A stretch of DNA of 64,000 bases from Alteromonadaceae bacterium (GTDB taxonomy: Bacteria; Pseudomonadota; Gammaproteobacteria; Enterobacterales; Alteromonadaceae): the NCBI GenBank assembly GCA_014872785.1, contig WKFJ01000006.1, positions 62,001 to 126,000 on the forward strand. Reading direction: 5' to 3'. Of the stretch, positions 54,192 to 62,579 are shown in pieces. The first letter of the stretch is position 1. The number at the start of each line of letters is the position of its first letter. Both the position numbers and the translations under genes were made by a program. A model generated the notes under the pieces. That model saw only the letters and a program-made list of their open reading frames with translations. It searched no databases and was not told where the DNA came from.

Positions 54192-55118
54192 ATGTCCATT
54201 ACCGATTTACTCAACATTAAGACGCCATCGCCACTGAATGAATGCGACTTTTTTGCTGGTAGTGATCATTGCGCACCTCAATTTATGATCAAACGGGACG
54301 ACCTTATTCATCCCATTATTTCCGGTAATAAGTGGCGAAAACTACAAGCCCTATTCACCTGTGAAGACCTCTTTAAATACGAAGCGATAGTGAGTTTCGG
54401 CGGCGGTTTTTCCAATCATCTGCATGCAATTGGGTTTTGTTGCCAGCAATTGAACATACCGTTTCATGCCATGATACGCGGTAACTACGAAGAGCAGTTG
54501 TCGCCCATGCTAAACGACCTCAAAACTTGGTCGGCACAACTGCATTGGCTGACGAAAATTGAATATAAAAATCGCGCACAAGTAGAATTTCTCGACAAAC
54601 TCAAAGATAAATTCCCAAATGCCTTGTTTATAGCCGAAGGTGGCTCCCATCAGCACGCACTAATTGGTATGCAAGCCCTAATCGATGAACTTCCTGAAGA
54701 GATTGATGCCATCTTATGCCCAGTTGCCAGTGCTGGCACTATGGCTGGATTAATTGCCGCAGCCACACTGACTAAACGACATATCGAGATTATTGGTATA
54801 GCGATGTTAAAAGGTGAAGGCTATTTAGAAGATTTAGTCACTGAACTGCTTCATAAAATGTTGCCTGAACATTGCCAAAGACAACAACTGATTAAGTGGG
54901 AAATTAGACACGATTTTCATTGTGGTGGATATGCCAAAACCACCGATGCGTTATTGCAGTTTTGCAAAATTTTTAGCCACGACACGCAGGTACCGGTTGA
55001 ACCGGTATACAGCGGAAAGTTGATGTATGCCGCAACACAGTTACAGCAACAAGGTCAACTTAGAGACTTTAACAAAATAGTGCTGTTACACACTGGAGGG
55101 TTGCAGGGAGCCCGTTAA
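54192..55118 (+). CDS. 1-aminocyclopropane-1-carboxylate deaminase / D-cysteine desulfhydrase-family PLP enzyme
   Basis: A 308-residue fold-type II PLP enzyme. The PLP lysine is in PIISGNKWRKLQAL (about 46), then SFGGGFSNHLHAIGFCC, VASAGTMAGL (phosphate-binding) and LLHTGGLQG near the end. D-cysteine desulfhydrase is more probable than ACC deaminase in this lineage. I chose the ATG at 54192 over an in-frame ATG 18 codons upstream. Divergent from the MAPEG gene. Confidence 0.85.
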   Translation: MSITDLLNIKTPSPLNECDFFAGSDHCAPQFMIKRDDLIHPIISGNKWRKLQALFTCEDLFKYEAIVSFGGGFSNHLHAIGFCCQQLNIPFHAMIRGNYEEQLSPMLNDLKTWSAQLHWLTKIEYKNRAQVEFLDKLKDKFPNALFIAEGGSHQHALIGMQALIDELPEEIDAILCPVASAGTMAGLIAAATLTKRHIEIIGIAMLKGEGYLEDLVTELLHKMLPEHCQRQQLIKWEIRHDFHCGGYAKTTDALLQFCKIFSHDTQVPVEPVYSGKLMYAATQLQQQGQLRDFNKIVLLHTGGLQGAR

Positions 55119-55149
55119 AAAAAGTAGGGCTATTTAGCCCTACTTTTTT
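55117..55149. terminator. Strong bidirectional terminator
   Basis: A long stem, GTAGGGCTA with TAGCCCTAC (extended by A/T runs of six on both sides), between the converging PLP enzyme and ppgK genes. T tracts on both strands make it bidirectional. Confidence 0.92.
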
Positions 55150-55943
55150 GAAGTGGTTCTACGCGCAGCCAGACGCTCTTTTCGCGCCAGCGCTTGAGCC
55201 CGTTTTCTCTCAGTATCGGCATATACCGCGGCTCCTATAATTCCTGCTTCGTTAAGCAACGCAGCAGCCATTACCGGCGTATTTACGGCAAGGTGCTTTT
55301 CGAATTTTTCCAGTTTCTTACTCGCACCACCGCCGAGTATGAATAGGTCAGGCCAAAATAAATCTTCAAGAGTTTTTAAGTACGTATTAAAACGCGGTCC
55401 CCATTGCTTCCATTTAAGTTCATTGCGTTTTCGCGCCGCATCAGAGGCATAAAGCTCGCCTTCTTCACCATTTGCTAAATAGATATGGCCAAGTTCGGTA
55501 TTGGGGATCATTTGCCCTTTGCAGAAAATTGCTGTACCCAATCCCGTACCTACGGCGACGAATATGACAGTGCCATCGTGTCCCTTGCCATGGCCTAGCT
55601 TAAACTCAGCCATTCCAGCAGCATCGGCATCATTTACGCAGTAAACGTCCAGACCAGTCGCTTTTTTAAATAAAGCTTCGATATCGGTATCAATAAAGGC
55701 CTTATCTACATTTGCCGCGGTCTTTGCAACGCCATGTTGAATGGCTGCAGGAAAACCACAACCAATAGGTCCTTTCCAATTAAAATGAGTCACCAGCTCG
55801 GCGATCGTATTAGCAACAGCCGATGGTGTGGCAGGTTGAGGGGTGGGTATTCGATGCCTTTCTGTGAGCATTTCACCCGACACTGTATCTACAATAGCGC
55901 CTTTAATTCCCGAACCGCCAACGTCAATACCCAGAATTCTCAT
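55140..55943 (-). CDS. ppgK: Polyphosphate glucokinase
   Basis: ROK-family kinase that phosphorylates glucose with polyphosphate, 267 residues. ATP/polyP site [13 protein letters not shown] (7-19), CGFPAAI, catalytic [13 protein letters not shown] (about 101-113), [12 protein letters not shown], and the PPGK-specific [22 protein letters not shown] and [17 protein letters not shown]. The latter sets it apart from ATP glucokinases. The first stop is in the terminator. Links carbon entry to polyphosphate. Confidence 0.9.
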   Translation of the reverse strand: MRILGIDVGGSGIKGAIVDTVSGEMLTERHRIPTPQPATPSAVANTIAELVTHFNWKGPIGCGFPAAIQHGVAKTAANVDKAFIDTDIEALFKKATGLDVYCVNDADAAGMAEFKLGHGKGHDGTVIFVAVGTGLGTAIFCKGQMIPNTELGHIYLANGEEGELYASDAARKRNELKWKQWGPRFNTYLKTLEDLFWPDLFILGGGASKKLEKFEKHLAVNTPVMAAALLNEAGIIGAAVYADTERKRAQALARKERLAARRTTSKK

Positions 55944-56195
55944 ATCACATTAACCCATTACCTTTATATTCAAATAAGAGTACACCCTTTTCTCCAAAAT
56001 CTGCAACTTCGACCAGCCCTCAAATCCAACTGGACGGCTTTTAGAAATCGTAACGAGGAAATAAGACAAGACAAAATAACACGCTACAAGCACCTAAAGG
56101 CAATGAAGGAAAGGCTCCTCTTTTAACGACAATGGTGAACTTGGTTCATCACGTGTAATTAAAGAGACTAAGTTGTCATGGTGATGGCCAATGAC
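55944..56195. other. Intergenic region between ppgK and MITE
   Basis: About 250 bases without a supported gene. It should contain the ppgK promoter on the minus strand. A seven-codon ORF near 56102 is too short to defend. The MITE begins at 56196. Confidence 0.35.
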
Positions 56196-56316
56196 TAGAG
56201 CCTGTTGATCTTTGTTATTGCTTTTTAACTTAGCCCATTAGGCCTGCTAGGCAATGCCGCGATCTGAAAGCGCTCAGATTGAACAAAACTTATACCGCAA
56301 AGATCAACAGGCTCTA
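56196..56316. mobile_element. 121-bp MITE with perfect 19-bp terminal inverted repeats
   Basis: TAGAGCCTGTTGATCTTTG (56196-56214) and CAAAGATCAACAGGCTCTA (56298-56316) are exact reverse complements. The interior has no ORF. The element aligns end to end with 30878-30998 in the opposite orientation, mostly identical, and this copy is the least decayed. TA flanks both ends. Its right end contains the TAG stop (56314-56316) of the DUF192 gene. Confidence 0.85.
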
Positions 56317-56775
56317 AGGCAATTGTTTAATTTTATCGCCCACTTTAACGTCGTGTTGGGCAAACCACCCCTGATTCATTTCAAGTGCATAACGGATTTT
56401 TTGGCTAGACCCTACAGAGGTTAAATCATGTGGTTGCATGGGCTTAATATCGGTAATTTCGCCTGTTTCAGTGATAAAGGCGACATCAAGGGGAATCAGG
56501 GTATTTTTCATCCACATTGACGCATAACGGTTCACGTCAAACTTAAATAACATACCACAGTCCTCGCACATCGACTCTCTGAACATTAGCCCTTGTTGAC
56601 GAAGTTCAAAGCGGTCGGCGTATTCCACCTGTAGCGTTTTGTCCGCCACTTTTATCGACACTTCTCCAAAGGTTGATTGCGTTGCAAGTGCTGGCAAGAC
56701 TAACAAAAACAGAGTCGCAACAATTAGTCTAAGAAGGTGGTTTGAATATGTTTTTAACATCCGAATCGGTCTCAT
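56314..56775 (-). CDS. DUF192 exported protein
   Basis: A 153-residue secreted protein. After a signal peptide (LLRLIVATLFLLVLPALA) the DUF192 core reads EYADRFELRQQGLMFRESMCEDCGMLFKFD and MWMKNTLIPLDVAFITETGEI. Function unknown. The start could be the ATG at 56775, overlapping the preceding stop (TAATG), or that at 56760. The TAG stop lies in the MITE end, so the insertion may have set its 3' end. Last in the panE operon. Confidence 0.82.
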   Translation of the reverse strand: MRPIRMLKTYSNHLLRLIVATLFLLVLPALATQSTFGEVSIKVADKTLQVEYADRFELRQQGLMFRESMCEDCGMLFKFDVNRYASMWMKNTLIPLDVAFITETGEITDIKPMQPHDLTSVGSSQKIRYALEMNQGWFAQHDVKVGDKIKQLP

Positions 56776-57260
56776 TAATTTGAACTTGGCTTTCTCATCA
56801 GTAGCTGTGAGCTTTGATATTCCAATATGATACTTGCCTCGTAATGCAAGCTATCAATTTTAGGTGCCAAGACCTCTAATACACTGTTGTTATGAAAATG
56901 CTGTGTTTTGGTTTCAGGGTGAGGATAATAGACTAATCCCGCATACTTTTGTCCATTAAATTGCAAAACACAGTCAAAAAATGAAAAGGTTTCAGGGGGA
57001 AAACCCTCAATCCACTGTACTTTTTCAAAGGTATACTTAGGTGTAATTACTTCAAATACTGCCGGTGCAATATTGATGTTGATGGTCCCCAGAAAATACG
57101 CACTTAGGTCTAGTCCCAATGCTTTGAAGAAAGGCACCTGCATTTCTATGCTGCCCTTTGGATAAGGACTATCTTTCGCATTCCCAGAGGCAATTTGATG
57201 CCCGGGCCTGACAATGCCAGATATTTTTGTCTCCTCGCCTAGAGCACTATTACTGCACAT
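56775..57260 (-). CDS. Possible CTP-dependent riboflavin-kinase-like (DUF120-type) protein
   Basis: A 161-residue soluble protein. GIVRPGHQIASGNAKDS at the N-terminus, ALGLDLSAYFLGTININIAP (about 47-66), VLQFNGQKYAGLVYYPHP and LEVLAPKID resemble archaeal RibK in order: glycine-rich start, G-T-x-N motif and EVLAP. The fit is by eye only. It overlaps panE by 11 bases and DUF192 by the TAATG, so the three are co-translated. If real it could make FMN; the usual RibF would then be redundant. Confidence 0.5.
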   Translation of the reverse strand: MCSNSALGEETKISGIVRPGHQIASGNAKDSPYPKGSIEMQVPFFKALGLDLSAYFLGTININIAPAVFEVITPKYTFEKVQWIEGFPPETFSFFDCVLQFNGQKYAGLVYYPHPETKTQHFHNNSVLEVLAPKIDSLHYEASIILEYQSSQLLMRKPSSN

Positions 57261-58260
57261 TTTGGTCCATCAACTTCAATAACTGGGTGGCAGATAGACT
57301 GGGAATCTCTTCGTTTTGTTGGTACTCACGGATTAGTTGAGCAACCACTTTATTAGCAGGTGCCGTGAGACCAGACGCTTCCGCCATCGCCACCACTGCA
57401 CCATTTAGAAAATCTATCTCGGTTTGCCTCTGTGCTTGCATATCCTCCCACATCGAAGAACGGGCGGCCGGATCTATGGCGAGCATCTTTTGCGCGATGC
57501 GTTTAAATACCCAGTCAGGTAAGCGCAATATAGCGGGCAATAATCTTGGGGGAACTGCGGTTAACTTAGCAAGCTTGATACCTTTGTGTTTACACAATGC
57601 CAATAACTCAGATTGGCAACGCGCCAAGACTAGTCGATAACCTCGCTGTTCAAGTTGCAACTTCAAGGGAATATTAGACAAGGCGTTAATCGCATTATTC
57701 AAATTGAGTTGCAACTTGCCCCATATGACTGCTGCAATATCCCGATGTAACTCGCAATTGATACCATATTCTTCATAAGCTTTTTTCAGCGGCTTGAGCA
57801 AATCTTGTGATGGAAAATGCAACGCCCCGTCGGTAGCTCGATGAAAATGGCAACTGTCATTTTGTACTACATTAAAAGGTACAATTCCTGGATAAATACG
57901 AAACTCGGGTAACGCCGATTGCAAACTTTCTGGTGCACCTACACCATTTTGCAACGCAATAATTAGGGCTTTTTTGCCACAGTTTTGCGCGATTTCTTCA
58001 ATCGCCGAGGGCATCGCCGTGCACTTTAAGGTAATTAGCACTACATCGGCATCCGCGAGCACATCGGGTGTTGTTGCGAAAGGCACGTTGCTTATGATTT
58101 CGTCACGACCTTGATAGTCGGTGAGCCTAAGTCCACCGTTTGCCTCTATAGCGTCTTTAATACGAGGACGTCCCAGCAAACAAACATTGACTCCTTGTTT
58201 GTGTAGTACAGCCCCAATGTAGCAGCCTATTGAACCTGCACCGTACACGACAACCTTCAT
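57250..58260 (-). CDS. panE: 2-dehydropantoate 2-reductase
   Basis: NADPH-dependent ketopantoate reductase of pantothenate/CoA synthesis, 336 residues. The Rossmann motif MKVVVYGAGSIGCYIGA opens the protein, NGVGAPESL follows, and the catalytic Lys is in AVIWGKLQLNLNNAINAL (about 184-201). I chose the ATG at 58260, with GGAG just upstream. It heads a three-gene operon. Several paralogues of this fold exist, so a different 2-keto acid is possible. Confidence 0.85.
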   Translation of the reverse strand: MKVVVYGAGSIGCYIGAVLHKQGVNVCLLGRPRIKDAIEANGGLRLTDYQGRDEIISNVPFATTPDVLADADVVLITLKCTAMPSAIEEIAQNCGKKALIIALQNGVGAPESLQSALPEFRIYPGIVPFNVVQNDSCHFHRATDGALHFPSQDLLKPLKKAYEEYGINCELHRDIAAVIWGKLQLNLNNAINALSNIPLKLQLEQRGYRLVLARCQSELLALCKHKGIKLAKLTAVPPRLLPAILRLPDWVFKRIAQKMLAIDPAARSSMWEDMQAQRQTEIDFLNGAVVAMAEASGLTAPANKVVAQLIREYQQNEEIPSLSATQLLKLMDQNVQ

Positions 58261-58359
58261 TATTTCTCCTCTGCCCGCCACTTGGCTAAATTGCGCTGTA
58301 ACTCAGTCTAGCCTATAATCATGCCTGTTTTTCATATCAACACAAGCTGGAGGATGCAC

Positions 58360-58395
58360 ATGATTGTAAGAAACATTCTCCGGGCTGCGGACTAA
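58360..58395 (+). CDS. Eleven-residue upstream ORF before rsgA
   Basis: ATG to TAA, 11 residues (MIVRNILRAAD), with an ideal GGAGG six bases before the ATG. Its last codons form the left arm of the first leader hairpin, so its translation would affect that structure. This is typical of leader peptides. Expression is inferred. Confidence 0.5.
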   Translation: MIVRNILRAAD

Positions 58396-58488
58396 CGTCT
58401 ACTAAGCACTACGCTTACTTTCAGCCCGGCCACAGGCTGGGGCGCCTTGCCCCAAAGTTCAGTTATTTTACTGACGCTTCGTTGCGTC
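58380..58488 (+). ncRNA. Structured 5' leader of rsgA
   Basis: Three stems follow in order: CCGGGCTG/CAGCCCGG (58380-58387 with 58422-58429, enclosing TAAGC/GCTTA), TGGGGC/GCCCCA (58438-58454), and GACGC/GCGTC (58473-58488), the last ending just before the rsgA Shine-Dalgarno. The density of stable stems argues for a cis-acting regulatory RNA. I do not recognise it as a known class. Confidence 0.5.
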
Positions 58489-58500
58489 TGAGGCTAGATT

Positions 58501-59547
58501 GTGAATACAACATTACTTCAACTTGGTTGGAAACCACATTTCCAACAACAACTGTCTTTAGAAGACTTAGAAAATTGCGCTATATATCGCGTTTTTGCTC
58601 AACATCGTTCACAAATTGTATGTTTGGGAAGCGAGCATTACCCACACCCCAAAACTTTTCAGGTTACGCACCATTTCAACGACATCACTGTCGGAGATTG
58701 GGTGCTCATTGATAGCAACAATCAAATAGTTAAACGTTTGGACAGATTCTCATTGGCGCAGCGCAAAGCTGCCGGTACCGAGATAAAAACCCAGCGTATC
58801 GCCGCGAACGTAGACACTATTTTTATTGTGATGTCGCTGAATCAGGACTTTAATCTTAATAGACTCGAGCGCTACTTGGCATTGGTAAAGTCTATGCAAG
58901 TGGAGCCCGTTGTAATACTGACCAAAGCTGACTTATGCGAAAATTACGATGATTTTGCTGCTCAAGTGCAAAGGTTGGATCCATTTCTTACCTTTGAAAT
59001 TGTCAACGCGCTTGATAATAAAAGCGTTCAGGCACTTCAAAAATACAGCCAAACGGGAAATACCGTTGCATTTATTGGCTCATCCGGTGTGGGTAAATCA
59101 ACCTTGGTGAATTCCTTAAGTGGTAACGAAATTCAGAAAACCGGTAGTATTCGAGAAGACGACGATAAAGGACGACATACAACGACATCTCGACAGATGC
59201 AGCTATTACCCAATGGCGCTTTGCTCTTGGACACGCCAGGAATGCGTGAATTGCAATTGGTAAACAGTGCTGAGGGAATCGCCGATACCTTCAATGACAT
59301 TGAACAACTTGCCTCTGAATGTCGATTTCATGACTGTCAGCATGAATCAGAGCCGGGGTGCGCAATACAAGCAGCTATTGTTGATGAAAAACTCGATGTG
59401 AGGAGGTTGCGCAACTATCAAAAACTGTTAAAGGAAGATTTGCACAATCCCTCAACGGTACATGAGCGCCGTCAAGCAGATAAGAAGCTACACAAGTTTT
59501 ACAAAACTACTCAACAAGGAAAGTACGACCTTAAATACAAAGACTAA
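58501..59547 (+). CDS. rsgA: Ribosome small subunit-dependent GTPase A
   Basis: Circularly permuted GTPase that helps 30S maturation. The protein has 348 residues with an OB-fold N-terminus, G4 VVILTKADLC (about 139-148), G1 GSSGVGKSTLVN (about 196-207), G3 DTPGMRELQL (about 251-260) and the C-terminal zinc finger ECRFHDCQHESEPGC (about 276-290). Start is GTG at 58501 after GAGG. The charged tail is short, suggesting the YloQ-like paralogue; a second rsgA may exist elsewhere. Monocistronic, with the leader described above. Confidence 0.92.
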   Translation: MNTTLLQLGWKPHFQQQLSLEDLENCAIYRVFAQHRSQIVCLGSEHYPHPKTFQVTHHFNDITVGDWVLIDSNNQIVKRLDRFSLAQRKAAGTEIKTQRIAANVDTIFIVMSLNQDFNLNRLERYLALVKSMQVEPVVILTKADLCENYDDFAAQVQRLDPFLTFEIVNALDNKSVQALQKYSQTGNTVAFIGSSGVGKSTLVNSLSGNEIQKTGSIREDDDKGRHTTTSRQMQLLPNGALLLDTPGMRELQLVNSAEGIADTFNDIEQLASECRFHDCQHESEPGCAIQAAIVDEKLDVRRLRNYQKLLKEDLHNPSTVHERRQADKKLHKFYKTTQQGKYDLKYKD

Positions 59548-59609
59548 GCAGCTATGAAAAGGACGTCGCGTAGCTTGAGATTTGGCTCTACAGAGCTATC
59601 AGACAAAAA

Positions 59610-59627
59610 ACTGTACCTCGGTACAGT
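59610..59627. promoter_or_regulatory. LexA-box-like palindrome
   Basis: ACTGTAC-CTCG-GTACAGT contains CTGT-N8-ACAG and matches the gammaproteobacterial SOS consensus at both arms. It lies 83 bases before the small peptide gene. On the minus strand it is followed by six T, so it could instead be an antisense terminator. Confidence 0.5.
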
Positions 59628-59709
59628 AGATAAATAGGAAGCGTTTGATAACGTAATAGGCGTTTCGTTGAGGAAACATTTTCAACTTTTAAAATGGAAT
59701 TTATAACCT

Positions 59710-59874
59710 ATGAAAACATTAGCGAGTTTTGAACTTGATGCTGTGAGTGCTGGCTTTATCGATACGCCGTATCCAACTCCCCCGAATCCGCCGTCATTTG
59801 ATATGAGCTGGTATACCGACCCTTTAACTGATGATACCGTTCCTGCGAATCCTTGGCCGAACATGATCCCATAA
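59710..59874 (+). CDS. Putative bacteriocin-like peptide with double-glycine-type leader
   Basis: A 54-residue ORF. MKTLASFELDAVSAG resembles the leaders cut by C39 peptidases (ELxxVxG-A/G); cleavage after Gly15 would release a 39-residue core, FIDTPYPTPPNPPSFDMSW and onward, that is acidic, Pro- and Trp-rich and ends NPWPNMIP. No cysteine is present, so it is not a lanthipeptide or disulfide class. No transporter or modifying gene is adjacent. Its own terminator and the LexA-like box upstream support a discrete unit. The ribosome binding site is weak (GGAA 10 bases or more upstream). Expression is inferred. Confidence 0.5.
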   Translation: MKTLASFELDAVSAGFIDTPYPTPPNPPSFDMSWYTDPLTDDTVPANPWPNMIP

Positions 59875-59894
59875 TCTAGGCATCTAAGGTAAAA

Positions 59895-59930
59895 TCGCCG
59901 GGCAAACTCCCCGGCGAAATCTTATTTTTT
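59895..59930 (+). terminator. Terminator after the small peptide gene
   Basis: TCGCCGGG with CCCGGCGA, an 8-bp GC-rich stem followed by AATCTTATTTTTT, lies 20 bases past the peptide stop; it may also serve the converging gene. Confidence 0.75.
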
Positions 59931-59968
59931 GGTGTGTCGCTAATGACCAAATCAATACCTATCCTTAC

Positions 59969-61147
59969 TTATTGACTCGCTTTCATCACTGCGAGTTTAG
60001 CCAAATATAAATCGCGTTCGGTATCTTGGAAAGCAGACTTAGCCGCATTTTTAAGTGCATCAATGGCTGCGAGCGTCTCCCCCTTTTGGTACAAGGCCTT
60101 AGCCAAGCCAAAATGGGCATCATCCAAATAAGGTGCTAACTTGAGAGCTCGGGTGTAATAGCGCTTGGAAGCTATGTAGTTTTTTCTAGTGTAAGCTTCA
60201 TGCCCAAGTTTTATCCACGCATAGGGATTACTGTCGCTGCTAGTAGAAAGCTTCTGGGCAACTTTCTGAGCTTCATCTACCAAACCACGCTGCTGTAAAA
60301 ATTGATGATAATTACTCATCAAATTAATGTTTCCTCGCGTAAATAACATTCCATGCTCGAAATATTTCATTGCCAAATCGGGCTGACCTACTCTGCGGTA
60401 GATCACCGCCATTAAATTGATACTTTCCGGGTCGTGTGGAGCGTAAGTGAGCGCTTCTTTTGTCAGCCAGAAACTAGCATCTAAGTCGCCCTGTACCAAT
60501 TTGTCTGCAGCCAAGTTGCGATAAAACAAGGCGAGAAATTCGTTTTCACTAATGGTTTCACCATTGACATATCCGCGATCGGGAAAGTAATCAATAACAA
60601 TTCGCGGCCACATAAAGGTGCCACCTTCCTCGGGGTCGTACCAAGGATCATACAAATACGAACGCACGTGATAAGAAAGCAGCATCACGTCGGAGCGCTT
60701 TTTGTAAACAGGCGGGACGTTGACCATTTGAAAGCTAACATCGACACCAGCCAACTTTGCCAAGCTATACGTCATTACCGCTAAAGACATACAATTACCG
60801 GCATTGGTAGCCAAGGCATCTGTAGCGAACAAAGTATCGCCCCGATAGCTGAACCCAACTAATTTGTGATCCAAATAAGTAAATAGACGTCTGTGCGGTG
60901 CTATTTCAATACTTCTTGGGTCATTAAAATCCTGTAAAAAGTGATTTTTTTGTGCTTCGGTTAACTGGGTAATATCAGTCACAGACGGAACATCCCTTCT
61001 AGCCCCAAAAAACTGTGCATCTATTTCGGGCAAGCTGGGAATAGAGACTTGCTTGTCGGGATTCACTTGGCAACCCATGAGCGCAAATAATGCGATGACG
61101 GTTGCAAGCCCGATCAGCTGACTACTTTTGCGTTTAACTACTGTCAT
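59969..61147 (-). CDS. Lipoprotein with transglutaminase-like core and TPR repeats
   Basis: A 392-residue lipoprotein (lipobox ALMGC, Cys near 26). The first third of the mature part has ALATNAGNCMSLAVMTYSLAKLAGV (about 110-134) with the catalytic-type Cys, then HVRSYLYDPW with His and Asp, as in transglutaminase/papain-like folds. TPR-like repeats fill residues about 215-380 (PESINLMAVIYRRVGQPDLAMKYFEHG, YAWIKLGHEAYTRKNYIASKRYY). The substrate is unknown; perhaps envelope peptide or protein crosslinks. It converges on the small peptide gene. Confidence 0.78.
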   Translation of the reverse strand: MTVVKRKSSQLIGLATVIALFALMGCQVNPDKQVSIPSLPEIDAQFFGARRDVPSVTDITQLTEAQKNHFLQDFNDPRSIEIAPHRRLFTYLDHKLVGFSYRGDTLFATDALATNAGNCMSLAVMTYSLAKLAGVDVSFQMVNVPPVYKKRSDVMLLSYHVRSYLYDPWYDPEEGGTFMWPRIVIDYFPDRGYVNGETISENEFLALFYRNLAADKLVQGDLDASFWLTKEALTYAPHDPESINLMAVIYRRVGQPDLAMKYFEHGMLFTRGNINLMSNYHQFLQQRGLVDEAQKVAQKLSTSSDSNPYAWIKLGHEAYTRKNYIASKRYYTRALKLAPYLDDAHFGLAKALYQKGETLAAIDALKNAAKSAFQDTERDLYLAKLAVMKASQ

Positions 61148-61213
61148 ATTTATTGATTACTTATTAGTATTATAGCTAACGAGTATAACCATCTAATCAA
61201 TAAAGGAAAGTCA

Positions 61214-61591
61214 GTGATTTTATGGCGAATATTAGGACTGATAGCACTCGCCCTTGGCATTGTCGGCGCGGTTTTGCCCGTGTTACCAACGACGCCCTTT
61301 ATCCTGCTAGCGTCTTGGTGTTTTGCTAAATCCTCCCCAGCCCTACACAACTGGCTGAAAAACAGTAAATATTTCGGCAGCTTGATACGAAACTGGGAGA
61401 GCAAACGCTGTATCAGTAAAAAGACTCGTTTGAGTGCGTTAGCAAGTATCGCGCTATTTGGCGGCTGTTCTTTGTATTTTTTTGTACCACCTGGCTACCC
61501 AACCCTAATCACAGCAATATTGCTTTTCATTGGCGTATATTCGGTATTGCGAATACCCGTGTGCCCACGCTTGGATGCTAACAAGTTGTAA
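61214..61591 (+). CDS. YbaN/DUF454 inner-membrane protein
   Basis: A 125-residue protein with about three TM helices. The N-terminal LWRILGLIALALGIVGAVLPVLPTTPFILLASWCFAKSSP is the DUF454 signature. Function unknown. GTG start at 61214 after GGAAAG. Divergent from the TPR lipoprotein gene. Confidence 0.87.
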   Translation: MILWRILGLIALALGIVGAVLPVLPTTPFILLASWCFAKSSPALHNWLKNSKYFGSLIRNWESKRCISKKTRLSALASIALFGGCSLYFFVPPGYPTLITAILLFIGVYSVLRIPVCPRLDANKL

Positions 61592-61721
61592 AGAATTTGT
61601 TATGAATACGTATGCGTAGCATTGTCATTGCTGCGGTTTATCGCTGAAAATGCACTTGTAAACTTTCAACAGCACTTTGCTTTTTGCAAGACGATAACGA
61701 CCCGGCAAGTACGACAATCTA

Positions 61722-62492
61722 ATGAATATGAAAAGTTTGGTTCAGGACAGACTGGAGCAAATCCAACAACAGGTATCTTCACTTCCCCACGTGCATGAAT
61801 TAAGGCTATCTGATCATGCGTATTTGCAGCATCCGATGCACAGTAACGACTGTGACCTTCATTTTGTGCTCTTAGTGGACAGTGGTTTCCAATCGCGATT
61901 CATCGACTGTTTGAGCTGGCTTACCGAAATTCAGCATATCGCTTTTAAATATCGTCACGTCGATAATGGCTACCGTTTTCTATTCTCAGATGGCATTTAT
62001 TGCGAGTTTACTGTTGAAGAACTTAAATTCGGTGAGAGCGCTGACAGTGTTAATCTGACAACGAGGCAAACCGAGATTGCAACACTGCGCCCTAGCGGCC
62101 AACTTAACGCCATTGGTTTAGACGAAGGACAAGACGAAGATTGGCTGTTGGGAGAGATGTTAACTAACCTACTTATCGGTTTGAGACGTTTTAATCGCGG
62201 CGACAGGCTGTCGGCATTTTACTGTATTCAACATCACGCGTTGTCTAGTTTGCTTGAATTGCTGGTGCAGTGGGAAGTGAGTCAAACCAAACAGAAGCGC
62301 TTAGCAAAAGGTGATATTTGCTTTGAACAAAGCTACCCACATGCGCGCAACCAAGTTGCGAGTTTTGCCATGGGCTACGACAAATCTCCACAATCGGCCT
62401 CGGCCATGCTGGAATACGCCGAACAACACCACAATTTAAATTACTTCATCAAAGACCAAATTCTTATTCAAATCAAATCCGCCAATAATTAG
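61722..62492 (+). CDS. Nucleotidyltransferase-like protein
   Basis: A 256-residue soluble protein. The region HSNDCDLHFVLLVDSGFQSRFIDCLSWL (about 40-67) resembles the metal-binding core of aminoglycoside/lincosamide nucleotidyltransferases; the C-terminal half is helical (MLTNLLIGLRRFNRGDRLSAFYCIQHHALSSLLEL). The leading G-S of the family motif is not obvious, so activity is uncertain. Drug resistance should not be assumed. Confidence 0.65.
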   Translation: MNMKSLVQDRLEQIQQQVSSLPHVHELRLSDHAYLQHPMHSNDCDLHFVLLVDSGFQSRFIDCLSWLTEIQHIAFKYRHVDNGYRFLFSDGIYCEFTVEELKFGESADSVNLTTRQTEIATLRPSGQLNAIGLDEGQDEDWLLGEMLTNLLIGLRRFNRGDRLSAFYCIQHHALSSLLELLVQWEVSQTKQKRLAKGDICFEQSYPHARNQVASFAMGYDKSPQSASAMLEYAEQHHNLNYFIKDQILIQIKSANN

Positions 62493-62579
62493 AGCCTAAA
62501 GTTGACCTCTGAGGTTATGTTGCGATCCCACCTTCAGCATATATACTGACTAAATCGGTATCATGGAGTTGTATCCAAC

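Noticed and set aside
58482-58712. 76-codon plus-strand ORF
   Set aside because: Another frame over the rsgA start; the rsgA frame carries the conserved GTPase motifs.
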